64,000 bases of DNA from Curtobacterium pusillum (GCF_007673235.1 NZ_VDZH01000003.1:186001-250000), one strand, 5' to 3'; shown: positions 45,042 to 55,585, counted from the first letter of the stretch. Translations and numbers: made by a program. The notes: generated by a model not told the origin, from the sequence alone.

Positions 45042-45047
45042 ACGATA
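45042..45047 (-). promoter_or_regulatory. -10 element of the small membrane protein (leaderless)
   Basis: TATCGT, TCCGCAC, GTG; no Shine-Dalgarno. Confidence 0.4.
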
Positions 45048-45091
45048 CCGACCCGGCGGGGGCGAGCCGCACCTCCAGGCCGGGTGTGTGA

Positions 45092-45136
45092 GAGGAGGGC
45101 CGTGCGGCGCATCAGCGACTTCGCACGACCCTCCTC
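45092..45136 (-). terminator. terminator of the liv operon
   Basis: 15-bp stem with one mismatch (GAGGAGGGCCGTGCG at 45092-45106 with 45122-45136) and a 15-base loop, 48 bases past the livF stop. A half-site GCACCTCCAGGCC of the dispersed repeat is adjacent (45069-45081). Confidence 0.6.
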
Positions 45137-45184
45137 GGTGCGGATGCCGCCCCCACAGCGACACCCGCGGTCGACACCGCTCGC

Positions 45185-46012
45185 TCAGCGAGCGGAGTCG
45201 ACGTCCTTGGCGAGCGTCCCCAGGTACAGCTCGATGACCTTCGGATCGTCGGCGAGCTCCTTCCCGGTGCCCGAGTACGCGTTCTTCCCCTGGTCGAGCA
45301 CGTACCCACGATCGCAGATCTGCAGACAGCGTCGCGCGTTCTGCTCCACCATGACGATCGACACACCGGCCTTGTTGATCCGGCGTGTGCGGATGAACGT
45401 CTCGTCCTGGCGGACGGGCGACAACCCGGCGGAGGGTTCGTCGAGCAGCAGCACCTTCGGGTCCATCATCAGCGCCCGCGCCATCGCCATGGACTGCCGC
45501 TCGCCACCGGACAGCGATCCGGCACGCTGGCCCTTGCGCTGACCGAGGACGGGGAACAGGTCGTAGATGACCTCGAGGCGCTCGGCGAACTTCCGGGGCC
45601 GCAGGTACAGGCCCATCTGCAGGTTCTCCTCGATCGACAGCGAGGGGAAGACGTTGTTCGTCTGCGGGACGAAGCCGACGCCGGCCTGCACGAGCTTGTT
45701 CGCCTTGAGGTTGGTGATGTCCTCGCCCTGCAGCGTGACGGAGCCCTCGCGGATGGACACGAGGCCGAACAACGCCTTGAGGAGCGTCGACTTGCCGGCG
45801 CCGTTCGGGCCGATGATGCCGATGAGCTCGCCCGGGTAGCAGTCGAGGTCGCAGCCGTTCAGGATGTTCACCCCCGGCAGGTACCCCGCGACGAGGTTCT
45901 TGGCGCTGAGCACCGGCTCGCGTTCCAGCGTGGCCGTGCCGGCTTGCGTCGCGTGCGTCGCTTCCGGACTGGAGGCACTGCTCGCGTTCGTGGGGTCCGT
46001 TGCGTCGGTCAT
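45185..46012 (-). CDS. livF: branched-chain amino acid ABC transporter ATPase LivF
   Basis: 275 residues. Walker A GPNGAGKST, signature LSGGERQSMA, Walker B VLLLDEPSAGLSP and H-loop-region VEQNAR (the LivF-type replacement for the histidine loop) are intact. A 35-residue Ser/Ala/Thr-rich N-terminal extension precedes the domain and includes a half-site of the dispersed repeat read as SASSPE. ATGA overlap with livG. Confidence 0.93.
   Translation of the reverse strand: MTDATDPTNASSASSPEATHATQAGTATLEREPVLSAKNLVAGYLPGVNILNGCDLDCYPGELIGIIGPNGAGKSTLLKALFGLVSIREGSVTLQGEDITNLKANKLVQAGVGFVPQTNNVFPSLSIEENLQMGLYLRPRKFAERLEVIYDLFPVLGQRKGQRAGSLSGGERQSMAMARALMMDPKVLLLDEPSAGLSPVRQDETFIRTRRINKAGVSIVMVEQNARRCLQICDRGYVLDQGKNAYSGTGKELADDPKVIELYLGTLAKDVDSAR
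45963..45980. repeat. CTGGAGGC half-site in the livF 5' end
   Basis: TCCGGACTGGAGGCACTG on the + strand; translated on the coding strand as ASSPE inside a low-complexity N-terminal extension absent from typical LivF. Confidence 0.55.
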
Positions 46013-46896
46013 CGGGTCGCCTCCTGCTCGTCTTCTTCCGCTACTTCCTCGGCGAGTTCCTCGTAGGTCTCCTCGGTGAGGAGCGAGTCGTCGCCCAGGT
46101 CGGTGTCGTGGTGGGCGCCGAGGTACGCGTCGATGACGGCCTTGTCGTCCATCACGGTGTCGGCCGGCCCCTCGGCGACGACCTTGCCCTCTGCCATCAC
46201 GACCACCCAGTCCGAGATGTGCCGGACCATGTGCATGTCGTGCTCGACGAACAGCACGGTCATGCCGTCGTCGCGGAGGGACTGGATGTGGCCGAGGAGC
46301 GACTGCGTCAGCGCGGGGTTCACGCCGGCCATCGGCTCGTCGAGCATGATCATCGTCGGGTCGGACATCAGCGCCCGGGCCATCTCGAGGAGCTTCCGCT
46401 GCCCGCCGCTCAGCGAGCCCGCGTAGTCGTCCGCCTTGGTGTCGAGCTTGAACCGGGCGAGGAGTTCCTCGGCCTTCGCCGTGATCGCGCGCTCCCGCGG
46501 CCGCCAGACCGCGGGGATCAGAGCGGCGAAGAAGTTCTCGCCCGGCTGGTCCCGCGCCCCGAGGAGCATGTTCTGCATCACCGTGAGCCGACTCAGCGCC
46601 TTGGTGAGCTGGAACGTGCGGACCATGCCGCGGTTGGCGATGTGCGTCGCGCTCGTCTTCTGCAGGGTCGCCCCGTCGAAGCGGGTGACGGCGCCGGGGC
46701 TCGGCTTGTCGAACCCGGTGAGCAGGTTGAAGAACGTCGTCTTGCCGGCGCCGTTCGGACCGATGAGGGCGGTGATCGACCCGCGCTGGACCTCGAGGTG
46801 GTCGACGTCCACCGCGGTCATGCCGCCGAAGCGCCGGGTGACCGTGTCGACGGTGAGGATGGGGTCGGTCTTGCTGTGGGCGTACGACTCAGACAC
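46009..46896 (-). CDS. livG: branched-chain amino acid ABC transporter ATPase LivG
   Basis: 295 residues. Walker A GPNGAGKTTFFN, the LivG-specific GMVRTFQLTKAL segment, signature LSGGQRKLLEMARAL, Walker B MIMLDEPMAGVNP and H-loop VEHDMHMV. The C-terminal 30 residues are acidic (EELAEEVAEEDEQEATR). GTG start; it overlaps livM by 8 bases. Confidence 0.95.
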   Translation of the reverse strand: MSESYAHSKTDPILTVDTVTRRFGGMTAVDVDHLEVQRGSITALIGPNGAGKTTFFNLLTGFDKPSPGAVTRFDGATLQKTSATHIANRGMVRTFQLTKALSRLTVMQNMLLGARDQPGENFFAALIPAVWRPRERAITAKAEELLARFKLDTKADDYAGSLSGGQRKLLEMARALMSDPTMIMLDEPMAGVNPALTQSLLGHIQSLRDDGMTVLFVEHDMHMVRHISDWVVVMAEGKVVAEGPADTVMDDKAVIDAYLGAHHDTDLGDDSLLTEETYEELAEEVAEEDEQEATR

Positions 46897-47875
46897 TGAA
46901 CGTCAGCTCCTTCTTGTTGCCGAGGAGACCCTGTGGACGGAACACGATCAACAGCATCAGCGCGACGCCGACGAGCACGTAGGAGAACTGCTCAGCCTGC
47001 TGCGCGTTCATGATCGAGTCGGGGATGAAGTCGCCCGCCAGGGTGCGGATGAAGAGCCGGACCACGAAGAACAGCACGGCGCCGAGCACCGGACCGAACA
47101 CCGTCGCAGCACCGCCGAGGATGAGCGCGGTCCAGATGAAGAACGTCATCGAGCGACCCATCGCGTCCGGCTGCACCGAACTCGGCAGGACGTAGATGAT
47201 GCCGGCCAGGGCTCCGAGCGCGCCGCCGAAGACGAGCGCCTGCATCTTGTACGAGTAGACGTTCTTGCCGAGGGAGCGGACGGCGTCCTCGTCCTCGCGG
47301 ATCGCCTTCAGGACCCGGCCCCAGGGGCTGCGCATGAGCAGGAAGAGCACGAGGGTGAACAGGGCGACGAGGCCCCATGCCGCGATGCGGATCCACCAGC
47401 CGTTGACGCCGTTGTTCGAGTACGTGAACCACAGGATCGTGGTGGTGCCGTCGGGCAGTGGGCTGAGGGCGTTGAACGGGTCGCGGTAGCTCGACCCGGT
47501 GATGCCGTTCGAGCCGCCGGTCGTCGTGGTGAGCAGGCTCGAACGTCCCACCATGCGGATGATCTCGGCGCCGGAGATCGTCACGATCGCCAGGTAGTCG
47601 CCGCGGAGCCGCAGGGTCGGGATGCCGAGGATGATCGCGAACACGATGGCCACGAGCAGGGCGACCAGGACCGCCATCACGAACGGCAGGCCGTTGGTGA
47701 TCGAGATGGCGAAGCCGTACGCACCGAGGAGCAGGAACGCGGCCTGTCCCATGTTGATGAGACCGGTGAGTCCGAAGTGGACGTTCAGGCCGATCGCGGC
47801 GAGCGCGAACGCCGCCGTCGTGGGGGCGAGTGCCTCCTGTGTGAGCGAGGACAGCAGGTTGAGGATGTAGTCCAT
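46889..47875 (-). CDS. livM: branched-chain amino acid ABC transporter permease LivM
   Basis: 328 residues, eight or more membrane helices. LTGLINMGQAAFLLLGAYGF is the characteristic LivM/LivH segment and GDYLAIVTISGAEIIRM plus SPWGRVLKAIREDEDAVRSLGKN is the EAA coupling loop. GGAG precedes the ATG. Confidence 0.95.
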   Translation of the reverse strand: MDYILNLLSSLTQEALAPTTAAFALAAIGLNVHFGLTGLINMGQAAFLLLGAYGFAISITNGLPFVMAVLVALLVAIVFAIILGIPTLRLRGDYLAIVTISGAEIIRMVGRSSLLTTTTGGSNGITGSSYRDPFNALSPLPDGTTTILWFTYSNNGVNGWWIRIAAWGLVALFTLVLFLLMRSPWGRVLKAIREDEDAVRSLGKNVYSYKMQALVFGGALGALAGIIYVLPSSVQPDAMGRSMTFFIWTALILGGAATVFGPVLGAVLFFVVRLFIRTLAGDFIPDSIMNAQQAEQFSYVLVGVALMLLIVFRPQGLLGNKKELTFSV

Positions 47876-47886
47876 GGCGGCGCTCC

Positions 47887-49335
47887 TTAGCCGATCCGCT
47901 CGGCACGGCCGAAGATGCCCTGCGGCCGGAACAGCAGGATGAGGATGAGGATGACGAGGGCGGTGGCGTACTTGAAGTCACCGGGGAGCACCAGGTTCGT
48001 CAGCTCCACGACGATGCCGATGATCATCGACCCGACGAGCGCACCGTAGGCGGTTCCCAGACCGCCGAGGGTGACCGAGGCGAACATGAGCAGGAGCAGC
48101 TGGAGACCGGTCTGCCAGTTGACGCCGTTGAGCACGAGGCCGAGCATCACGCCCGACAGCCCCGCGAGGCCGGCGGCGAGCGTCCACACGAACCGGATCA
48201 CCCGGTCGACGTCGATCCCGGACGCACTGGCCAGTGCCGGGTTGTCCGACACCGCCCGGGTCGCCCGGCCGAACCGGGTCTTCGCCAGGAACAGGCCGGT
48301 GGCGACGAGCACCACGAGCGCGATCGCCATCGCCACGTACGACTGCACCGTCAGCGTGACCCCGGCGAACCGGATGGTCTCCGGGTTGCCCTGCTGGATG
48401 CGGACCGTCGAGGCGCCGAAGAAGTACTGGAACGCGTACTGCGCGGCGATCGAGAGCCCGATCGTCACGATCATGAGCTGGGTGAGGCTGATCCGCCTCC
48501 GCCGCAGGGGCCGCCAGATCGCGGCGTCCTGCAGGTACCCGGTCGCCGCGCACAGCAGCGTGACGACGATGCCGGTGAGCCAGATGTTCCACCCGAGCTG
48601 GTTCGCGAACAGGTAGGCGAGGAGGCCGCCGAGGGTCACCTGCTCACCGTGCGAGAAGCTCGACAGCCCCGTGGTGCCGTAGATGAGCGAGAGCCCCACC
48701 GACGCCAGGGCGATGAGGAGCCCGAGCCGGATGCCGGACGCGAACTGCTGCCACGCCCGCTGCGGGGTGACGCTCGTGGCGTCGTCGTTCGTGACCACGC
48801 CCTGCTGGTCGGAGAGCTGGAAGATCTGCCCGACGTTCGCGTTCAGGCTCGCGGTGACGGTGCGCTTCGCGTCCGCCGCGTTCGTCAGGTACTGCCCCTT
48901 CGGCAGCGTGTCCTGATCGACGGCGACGGTGTAGCTGCCCGCCGTCGTCACGCTCACGGACCACCGGCCGGTGTCCGAGGTGGTCGCGGTCTGCGCGAAC
49001 CCGCCCGGCCCGGTGACGTCGACCGCGACGCCCTCGACCGACTTCCGATCGGAGTCGGTGATCGTGCCCTGGATGCAGCCGTTGGTCGGGCTGACCGTGC
49101 AGGGCTGGTTGCTGGCCGGGGCCTCGGTACTGGTCGCGCTGCTGGTGCTGGTCGGACTGCTCGTGCTGGTCGGGCTCGTCGCGCCCTGCGCCGAGGGCGA
49201 CACTGCCCAGTCGACCGCGAAGGTGGCGAGGAAAGCGAGGAAGAGTACTGCGGCGAGGACCAGGCGGCTGCGGCCTGGTGCCCCGCGGCGGAGCCCGCGC
49301 CGCAGCGCTGACCCCGGCGGAGTGATGGAACCCAC
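47887..49335 (-). CDS. livH: LivH permease with N-terminal extracytoplasmic Ig-like domain
   Basis: 482 residues, versus about 290-300 for LivH. Residues 23-43 are a membrane helix (signal anchor), 52-75 a Ser/Thr linker (TSPTSTSSPTSTSS), 79-175 a carboxypeptidase-regulatory-like beta-sandwich (GCIQGTITDSDRKSVEGVAVDV, DTGRWSVSVTTAGSYTVAVD) with two cysteines, and 195-482 the permease (TTGLSSFSHGEQVTLGGLLAYL; coupling loop TRFGRATRAVSDNPALASASG). GTG start with AGAGG upstream. First gene of livHMGF; its binding protein lies beyond guaB. Confidence 0.9.
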   Translation of the reverse strand: MGSITPPGSALRRGLRRGAPGRSRLVLAAVLFLAFLATFAVDWAVSPSAQGATSPTSTSSPTSTSSATSTEAPASNQPCTVSPTNGCIQGTITDSDRKSVEGVAVDVTGPGGFAQTATTSDTGRWSVSVTTAGSYTVAVDQDTLPKGQYLTNAADAKRTVTASLNANVGQIFQLSDQQGVVTNDDATSVTPQRAWQQFASGIRLGLLIALASVGLSLIYGTTGLSSFSHGEQVTLGGLLAYLFANQLGWNIWLTGIVVTLLCAATGYLQDAAIWRPLRRRRISLTQLMIVTIGLSIAAQYAFQYFFGASTVRIQQGNPETIRFAGVTLTVQSYVAMAIALVVLVATGLFLAKTRFGRATRAVSDNPALASASGIDVDRVIRFVWTLAAGLAGLSGVMLGLVLNGVNWQTGLQLLLLMFASVTLGGLGTAYGALVGSMIIGIVVELTNLVLPGDFKYATALVILILILLFRPQGIFGRAERIG

Positions 49336-51074
<1,739 letters not shown>

Positions 51075-51087
51075 CCAGTCCAACCCG

Positions 51088-51120
51088 AACGCCCCGCTCC
51101 GATCCGGAGCGGGGCGTTTG
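51088..51120 (+). terminator. guaB terminator
   Basis: AACGCCCCGCTCCG-ATC-CGGAGCGGGGCGTT followed by TG: a perfect 14-bp stem with a short T run, 14 bases after the stop codon. Confidence 0.92.
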
Positions 51121-51285
51121 TGCGTCCGCTCAGATTCATCACGGGTCTGTAACGAAACACTCAGGGGTGGATGATCGACACACGGGCGAAACACATCCGC
51201 TCTAGCTTTCTCGACATCCCACGTGGAGGACGCCGCGCTCGACCCGATGCGCCGGGGCCTTCCGCGAAGAGAAAGGGCACCACGG

Positions 51286-52617
51286 ATGATCAGAACCACC
51301 CGTGCCACCACGGCACTGGCAGTGGCCGGAGCGGCGGCGCTCCTGCTCGCCGCCTGTTCCACCAGCGGCAGCGCGTCCCCGTCCAACTCCGCGTCCAGCG
51401 GCGCGAAGAAGGACCCCGCCGCGAGCTGCAAGGCCCCAGACACCCCCGGCACCGACGCGCTGAAGATCGGCACGATCCTGCCGCTCACCGGTTCGCTGGC
51501 GTACCTCAACCCGCCCGCCGAGTCCGGTGTGGGACTCGCGGTGCAGGACATCAACGCCGCCGGCGGCGTCCTCGACAAGGACGTCACGATCGACCCCGCC
51601 ACCGACTCCGGCGACAGCAACGACATGACCGTGTCGAGCTCCGCGGCCACGAAGCTCGTGAACGCGAAGGTCCCGGTCGCGATCGGCGCCGAGTCCTCCA
51701 GCGTCACGCTCAACGTCATCGACCAGCTGACGAGCAACTGCATCGTGGAGATCTCCCCCGCGAACACCGCGGCGGACCTCTCGGGCTACTCGTCGTACTA
51801 CTACCGGACCGCTCCGCCGGACTCGGTGCAGGGTTCGGCGCTCGGCCAGCTCGTCACGGGTGACGGCAACGCCAAGGTCGCGTTCCTGGTCTTCAACGAC
51901 ACCTACGGCACCGGCCTCCGCAACACCGTGCAGAAGGCCGTCGAGGACTCGGGCGGATCCGTGGTCTACGGCGGCAAGGGCAAGGGCCAGGAGTTCCCGC
52001 CCGGCCAGACGACGTTCTCGTCGGAGGTCACCGCGGCGCTCGCCACGAAGCCCGACGCCATCGTCGTCCTCGCGTTCGACGAGACGAAGTCGATCATCCC
52101 GGAGCTGAAGTCCCAGGACGCCGACATGTCGAAGATCTACATGTCCGACGGCAACACGGCGGACTACTCGAAGGACTTCGACAAGGGCACGCTGACCGGC
52201 GCACAGGGCACGATCCCCGGCGCTTCGCCGAAGGACGAGTTCAAGGCGCAGCTCGCGGCGTACTACAAGAAGTCGTCGGGCAAGGACCTCGCCGACTACT
52301 CGTACGCGGCGGAGTCCTACGACGCCACCGTCCTCGCCGCCCTCGCCGCGGTGAAGGGCAAGGGCACGGACTCGGGCACCATCCAGGCCAACATGGCCGC
52401 GGTGTCCGGAGCCGACGGCGGCACCGAGTGCTCGACGTTCAAGGACTGCAAGGACCTGCTCGACAAGGGTGAGGACATCCACTACACGGGTCCGTCGGGC
52501 ATCGGTCCGTTCGACGACAACAACGACCCGTCGAGCGCCTACATCGGCATCTACAAGTTCGACGGCGACAACAAGCCCGTCTACCAGAGCGCCATCCAGG
52601 GCTCGGTCAAGAAGTAA
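51286..52617 (+). CDS. livK: branched-chain amino acid ABC transporter substrate-binding lipoprotein
   Basis: 443 residues. Lipoprotein signal MIRTTRATTALAVAGAAALL with lipobox LAAC, cysteine 24. A Ser-rich spacer leads to a periplasmic-binding type 1 fold (LKIGTILPLTGSLAYLNPP, GVGLAVQDINAAGGV, VPVAIGAESSS). The most likely partner of livHMGF, from which it is separated by guaB. AAAGGG precedes the ATG. Confidence 0.92.
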   Translation: MIRTTRATTALAVAGAAALLLAACSTSGSASPSNSASSGAKKDPAASCKAPDTPGTDALKIGTILPLTGSLAYLNPPAESGVGLAVQDINAAGGVLDKDVTIDPATDSGDSNDMTVSSSAATKLVNAKVPVAIGAESSSVTLNVIDQLTSNCIVEISPANTAADLSGYSSYYYRTAPPDSVQGSALGQLVTGDGNAKVAFLVFNDTYGTGLRNTVQKAVEDSGGSVVYGGKGKGQEFPPGQTTFSSEVTAALATKPDAIVVLAFDETKSIIPELKSQDADMSKIYMSDGNTADYSKDFDKGTLTGAQGTIPGASPKDEFKAQLAAYYKKSSGKDLADYSYAAESYDATVLAALAAVKGKGTDSGTIQANMAAVSGADGGTECSTFKDCKDLLDKGEDIHYTGPSGIGPFDDNNDPSSAYIGIYKFDGDNKPVYQSAIQGSVKK

Positions 52618-52627
52618 CACAACTGCG

Positions 52628-52672
52628 AAAGCGACAGTCCCCCGCGCAACTCCCGCGGGGGACTGTCGCTTT
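52628..52672 (+). terminator. livK terminator
   Basis: A perfect 19-bp inverted repeat (arm AAAGCGACAGTCCCCCGCG, 52628-52646 with 52654-52672) and a 7-base loop; the right arm ends in TTT. It starts 10 bases after the stop codon. Confidence 0.92.
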
Positions 52673-52698
52673 GGCGGGTCCAGAACCGACAGAGGCAC

Positions 52699-52722
52699 GG
52701 CCTGGAGGCGCGGTGCGGGGCC
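52699..52722. repeat. CTGGAGGC-type repeat, single arm, next to the rarD stop
   Basis: Contains CTGGAGGCGCGGTGCGGGG, matching one arm plus the inner part of copy 1. It abuts the rarD stop codon; the mirror arm is missing. Confidence 0.6.
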
Positions 52723-52723
52723 G

Positions 52724-53686
52724 TCAGGCCGCGCCGGCCGCCGTGGGTGCCAGCGCCCGGCGCCGCGATGCCCGAGCGGCAGCGAACGAGTCGACCGTCA
52801 GGATGACCAGGGCCAGCCAGACGATCCCGAAGCCGAACCAGCGGGCGCCGGACATCGGCTCGTGCTGCACGACGACACCGACGAGCAGCTGCATGATCGG
52901 CGCGAGGTACTGCGTCAGCCCGAGCGTGGACAGGCTCACCCGACGGGCAGAGGACGCGAACAGCAGGAGCGGCACCGCCGTCGCCGGCCCGGTCAGCACC
53001 GTCACGAGGACGTGCACCCAGCCCTCGCTCGTGAACGTCACCCCGCCGCCGAGGCCCGTCGCCCCGAGCACCACGAGCGCGACGACCGCGATCGGCAGCA
53101 GCCACACGGTCTCGATCGTCAGCCCGGACAGTGCGTCCACCGTGCCGCCGACGCGCTTCTTCACGAGCCCGTACAGGCCGAACGAGAACGCCAGCGCGAG
53201 CGAGATCCACGGCATGCGGCCGTAGCCCACCGCGATGACGATGACCGCCACGACGCTGATCCCGACGGCCGTCCACTGCAGCGGGCGGAGGCGTTCGCGG
53301 AGCACGACCACGCCGAGCGCGATCGTGACGAGCGGGTTGATGAAGTAGCCGAGCGCGGCCTCGACCGTGTGGCCGGTGGTCGTCGCCGCGACGTACACGG
53401 TCCAGTTCACCAGGATGAGCACCGCGGCGAGGCCCATCACGAGCATCACTCGGCGCTGGGCCATCAGGGACCGGGTCCGGAGCCACGACCGGGTGACGGC
53501 GATCGCCACGGCGCAGAAGACCAGGCCGAAGACGACCCGCCAGGCGACGATCTCGAATGCGCCTGCCGGGGCCATCGCCGCGAAGAGCAGGGGCATGAGA
53601 CCCCAGAGGCCGTACGCGACGATCGCCTGCACGACGCCGACGGATGCCTCGCTGCGGACCGGGCGCGCCGGGGTCGGTTCACTCAC
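52724..53686 (-). CDS. rarD: EamA family transporter RarD
   Basis: 320 residues, ten membrane helices in two EamA repeats. GVVQAIVAYGLWGLMPLLF, IVAWRVVFGLVFCA and NWTVYVAATTTGHTVEAALGYFINPL are the RarD signatures; the second half contains LSTLGLTQYLAPIMQLLVGV. Chloramphenicol-sensitive protein in Pseudomonas; the natural substrate is unknown. GTG start; TAGGAT six bases upstream predicts a leaderless mRNA. Confidence 0.92.
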   Translation of the reverse strand: MSEPTPARPVRSEASVGVVQAIVAYGLWGLMPLLFAAMAPAGAFEIVAWRVVFGLVFCAVAIAVTRSWLRTRSLMAQRRVMLVMGLAAVLILVNWTVYVAATTTGHTVEAALGYFINPLVTIALGVVVLRERLRPLQWTAVGISVVAVIVIAVGYGRMPWISLALAFSFGLYGLVKKRVGGTVDALSGLTIETVWLLPIAVVALVVLGATGLGGGVTFTSEGWVHVLVTVLTGPATAVPLLLFASSARRVSLSTLGLTQYLAPIMQLLVGVVVQHEPMSGARWFGFGIVWLALVILTVDSFAAARASRRRALAPTAAGAA

Positions 53687-53692
53687 GGAACC

Positions 53693-53698
53693 ATCCTA
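53693..53698 (-). promoter_or_regulatory. -10 element of rarD (leaderless)
   Basis: TAGGAT, GGTTCC, GTG. No -35 or Shine-Dalgarno. Confidence 0.5.
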
Positions 53699-53838
53699 GG
53701 AACGGGCACCGACGCTGCGGGGCCGCACCGTGCCTCTCCCCATCGGCACGGCCGCCACGCCGCTGGCGCGTCGCGTCGGAACCGGCGACATGGGCCCAGG
53801 CCGCTGGAACGCGACCACCTACCGGACGTGCAGACGCA

Positions 53839-53875
53839 CGAACGCCCCGCCGGCCGGAGCCGAACGGGGCGTTCG
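53839..53875 (-). terminator. groES terminator
   Basis: 11-bp stem CGAACGCCCCG / CGGGGCGTTCG with a 15-base loop, 32 bases past the groES stop codon. It supports a monocistronic groES transcript. Confidence 0.8.
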
Positions 53876-53907
53876 CAGCAGAGAACGCTGTCTCAGTGCT
53901 CGTTCCT

Positions 53908-54204
53908 TCAGTGCTCGATGACCGCGAGGACGTCGCGGGCCGAGAGGACGAGGAGGTCCTCGCCCGAGTACTTGACCTCGGTGCCGCCGTACTTCGAGTA
54001 GATGACCTTGTCACCCACGGCGACGTCGAGCGGGACGCGGTTGCCGTTGTCGTCGATACGACCCGGACCCACGGCGACGACCTCGCCCTCCTGGGGCTTC
54101 TCCTTCGCGGTGTCCGGGATGACCAGACCGGAAGCAGTGGTCTGCTCCGCCTCGACCTGGCGGATGACGATGCGATCCTCGAGCGGCTTGATGCTGACGG
54201 CCAC
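53908..54204 (-). CDS. groES: co-chaperonin GroES
   Basis: 98 residues, full length. [44 protein letters not shown] holds the mobile loop; the roof loop and [25 protein letters not shown] end are standard. groEL does not follow: the gene is closed by a terminator. GTG start with AAGAGG upstream. Two CIRCE elements flank the promoter, so HrcA control is expected. Confidence 0.97.
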   Translation of the reverse strand: MAVSIKPLEDRIVIRQVEAEQTTASGLVIPDTAKEKPQEGEVVAVGPGRIDDNGNRVPLDVAVGDKVIYSKYGGTEVKYSGEDLLVLSARDVLAVIEH

Positions 54205-54252
54205 GGTGACCTCTTCTTTCTCGGTACAGACTCGGTACAGATGAAAACCGTG

Positions 54253-54279
54253 TTGGCACTACGCACAGGAGAGTGCCAA
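54253..54279. promoter_or_regulatory. CIRCE element 1 (HrcA operator)
   Basis: TTGGCACTA-N9-GAGTGCCAA, one mismatch between arms. It covers the predicted transcription start and early leader of groES. Confidence 0.92.
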
Positions 54280-54287
54280 CCGCCCCA

Positions 54288-54316
54288 ACTCTAGGGCGTC
54301 GTTGGCACTCGGTCAA
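54288..54316 (-). promoter_or_regulatory. groES promoter
   Basis: On the minus strand TTGACC (54316-54311), 17 bases, TAGAGT (54293-54288). The -35 lies in the centre of CIRCE element 2, and the expected start in or beside element 1. Confidence 0.85.
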
Positions 54317-54328
54317 TCCGAGTGCCAA
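54302..54328. promoter_or_regulatory. CIRCE element 2 (HrcA operator)
   Basis: TTGGCACTC-N9-GAGTGCCAA, perfect arms. Overlaps the groES -35; it also lies 40 bases upstream of the divergent methyltransferase gene. Confidence 0.95.
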
Positions 54329-54367
54329 CGTCCGACCGGGCTCACGGCGACCTGGGAGGATCGTCGG

Positions 54368-55585
54368 GTGGAAGCCGCCGATCTCGCCCAGTTGCTGACC
54401 CCCGAGGGGATGGCCCTGCTCGACCGTACCCCGGCCGTGTCCGACGGTGGTGAGATCGTCCGGGTCGTCTCCCGACTGCGCTCCGAGGGCCACGACCCCG
54501 GGCTCGTGGCGGCGGTCCTGACGCAGGCCAAGCTGCGCCAGAAGGCCCGCGGGAAGTTCGGGGACTTCGCCGCACGGATGCTCTTCACCGAGGCCGGCCT
54601 CGAACAGGCGACCCGCCTGCAGGTCGCCGCGCAGCACGCCGGGCGCTTCGCCGCGGCCGGACTGACTCGCGTCGCGGACCTCGGGTGCGGCATCGGCGGG
54701 GACGCGATGGCGATGGCCGCGCTCGACCTCGAGGTCACCGCGGTCGACCGCGACGAGGTGACCGCGGCCGTGGCGACGCACAACCTCGCGCTCTGGCCGA
54801 GTGCGCGCGTGGAACTCGGCGACGCGGCCGGGTTCGACCTGTCGCGGGTCGACGGCGTCTGGATGGACCCGGCGCGGCGCACCTCCGGGCACACGAACAC
54901 GAAGCGACTGGCCGACCCGGACGACTGGTCCCCCTCGCTCGACACCGTGTTCGCAGCGGCCACGACGACCCCGACCGGCGTGAAGCTCGGGCCGGGCGTC
55001 GACCGCGACCTCATCCCCGACACCGCCGAGGCGCAGTGGACGTCGGTCGACCGCGAGGTCGTCGAGCTCGCCCTCTGGTTCGGCCCGCTCGCTCGACCCG
55101 GCATCCGTCGCGCAGCCACCGTCATCGGGTCGCACGGCATCGCGGAGCTCGTGGGCGCGTTCGACGCCGATGACGAGCCCGTCGGCCCCCTCGGCGCGTA
55201 CCTCTACGAACCCGACGGCGCGGTCATCCGAGCACGGCTCATCGGCGACCTCGCCCGGTCGATCGACGGCCGCATGCTCTCCGACGGCATCGCGTACGTC
55301 ACCTCGGACCAGGCGGTCGCGACACCGTTCGCTCAGGGGTTCCGGGTCATCGACACGCTGCCGCTCGACGTCAAGCAGCTCGCCGCACGACTGGCCTCGG
55401 ACGACATCGGCACCGTCGAGATCAAGAAGCGCGGCGTCGACGTCGACCCGGCGCAGTTCCGGAAGCGGCTGCGGCTGCGCGGACGCGGTCGCGTCACGCT
55501 CGTGCTCACCCGCCTGGAGGGACGACACACCGCGATCCTGTGCGAGCGGCTCACCGACGTGGCCGGGCCGGGCGCGGGGCGCTGA
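54368..55585 (+). CDS. SAM-dependent methyltransferase with THUMP-like domain
   Basis: 405 residues. A helical N-terminus (LTPEGMALLDRTPAV, LRSEGHDPGLVAAVLTQAKLR) leads to a class I Rossmann fold with motif I VADLGCGIGGDAMAMA and VDRDE, then WMDPARR (in place of the N/D-PP-Y/F motif) and a C-terminal THUMP-like segment (RLRLRGRGRVTLVLTRLEGRHTAILCERL). Substrate unknown, perhaps RNA. GTG start at 54368 chosen for the GGGAGGA 7-8 bases upstream; the longer frame overlaps CIRCE element 2. Divergent from groES. Confidence 0.85.
   Translation: MEAADLAQLLTPEGMALLDRTPAVSDGGEIVRVVSRLRSEGHDPGLVAAVLTQAKLRQKARGKFGDFAARMLFTEAGLEQATRLQVAAQHAGRFAAAGLTRVADLGCGIGGDAMAMAALDLEVTAVDRDEVTAAVATHNLALWPSARVELGDAAGFDLSRVDGVWMDPARRTSGHTNTKRLADPDDWSPSLDTVFAAATTTPTGVKLGPGVDRDLIPDTAEAQWTSVDREVVELALWFGPLARPGIRRAATVIGSHGIAELVGAFDADDEPVGPLGAYLYEPDGAVIRARLIGDLARSIDGRMLSDGIAYVTSDQAVATPFAQGFRVIDTLPLDVKQLAARLASDDIGTVEIKKRGVDVDPAQFRKRLRLRGRGRVTLVLTRLEGRHTAILCERLTDVAGPGAGR

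Noticed and set aside
54210..54245. CTCGGTACAGA direct repeat in the groES leader
   Set aside because: Only two short copies and no obvious structure; the CIRCE elements explain regulation.
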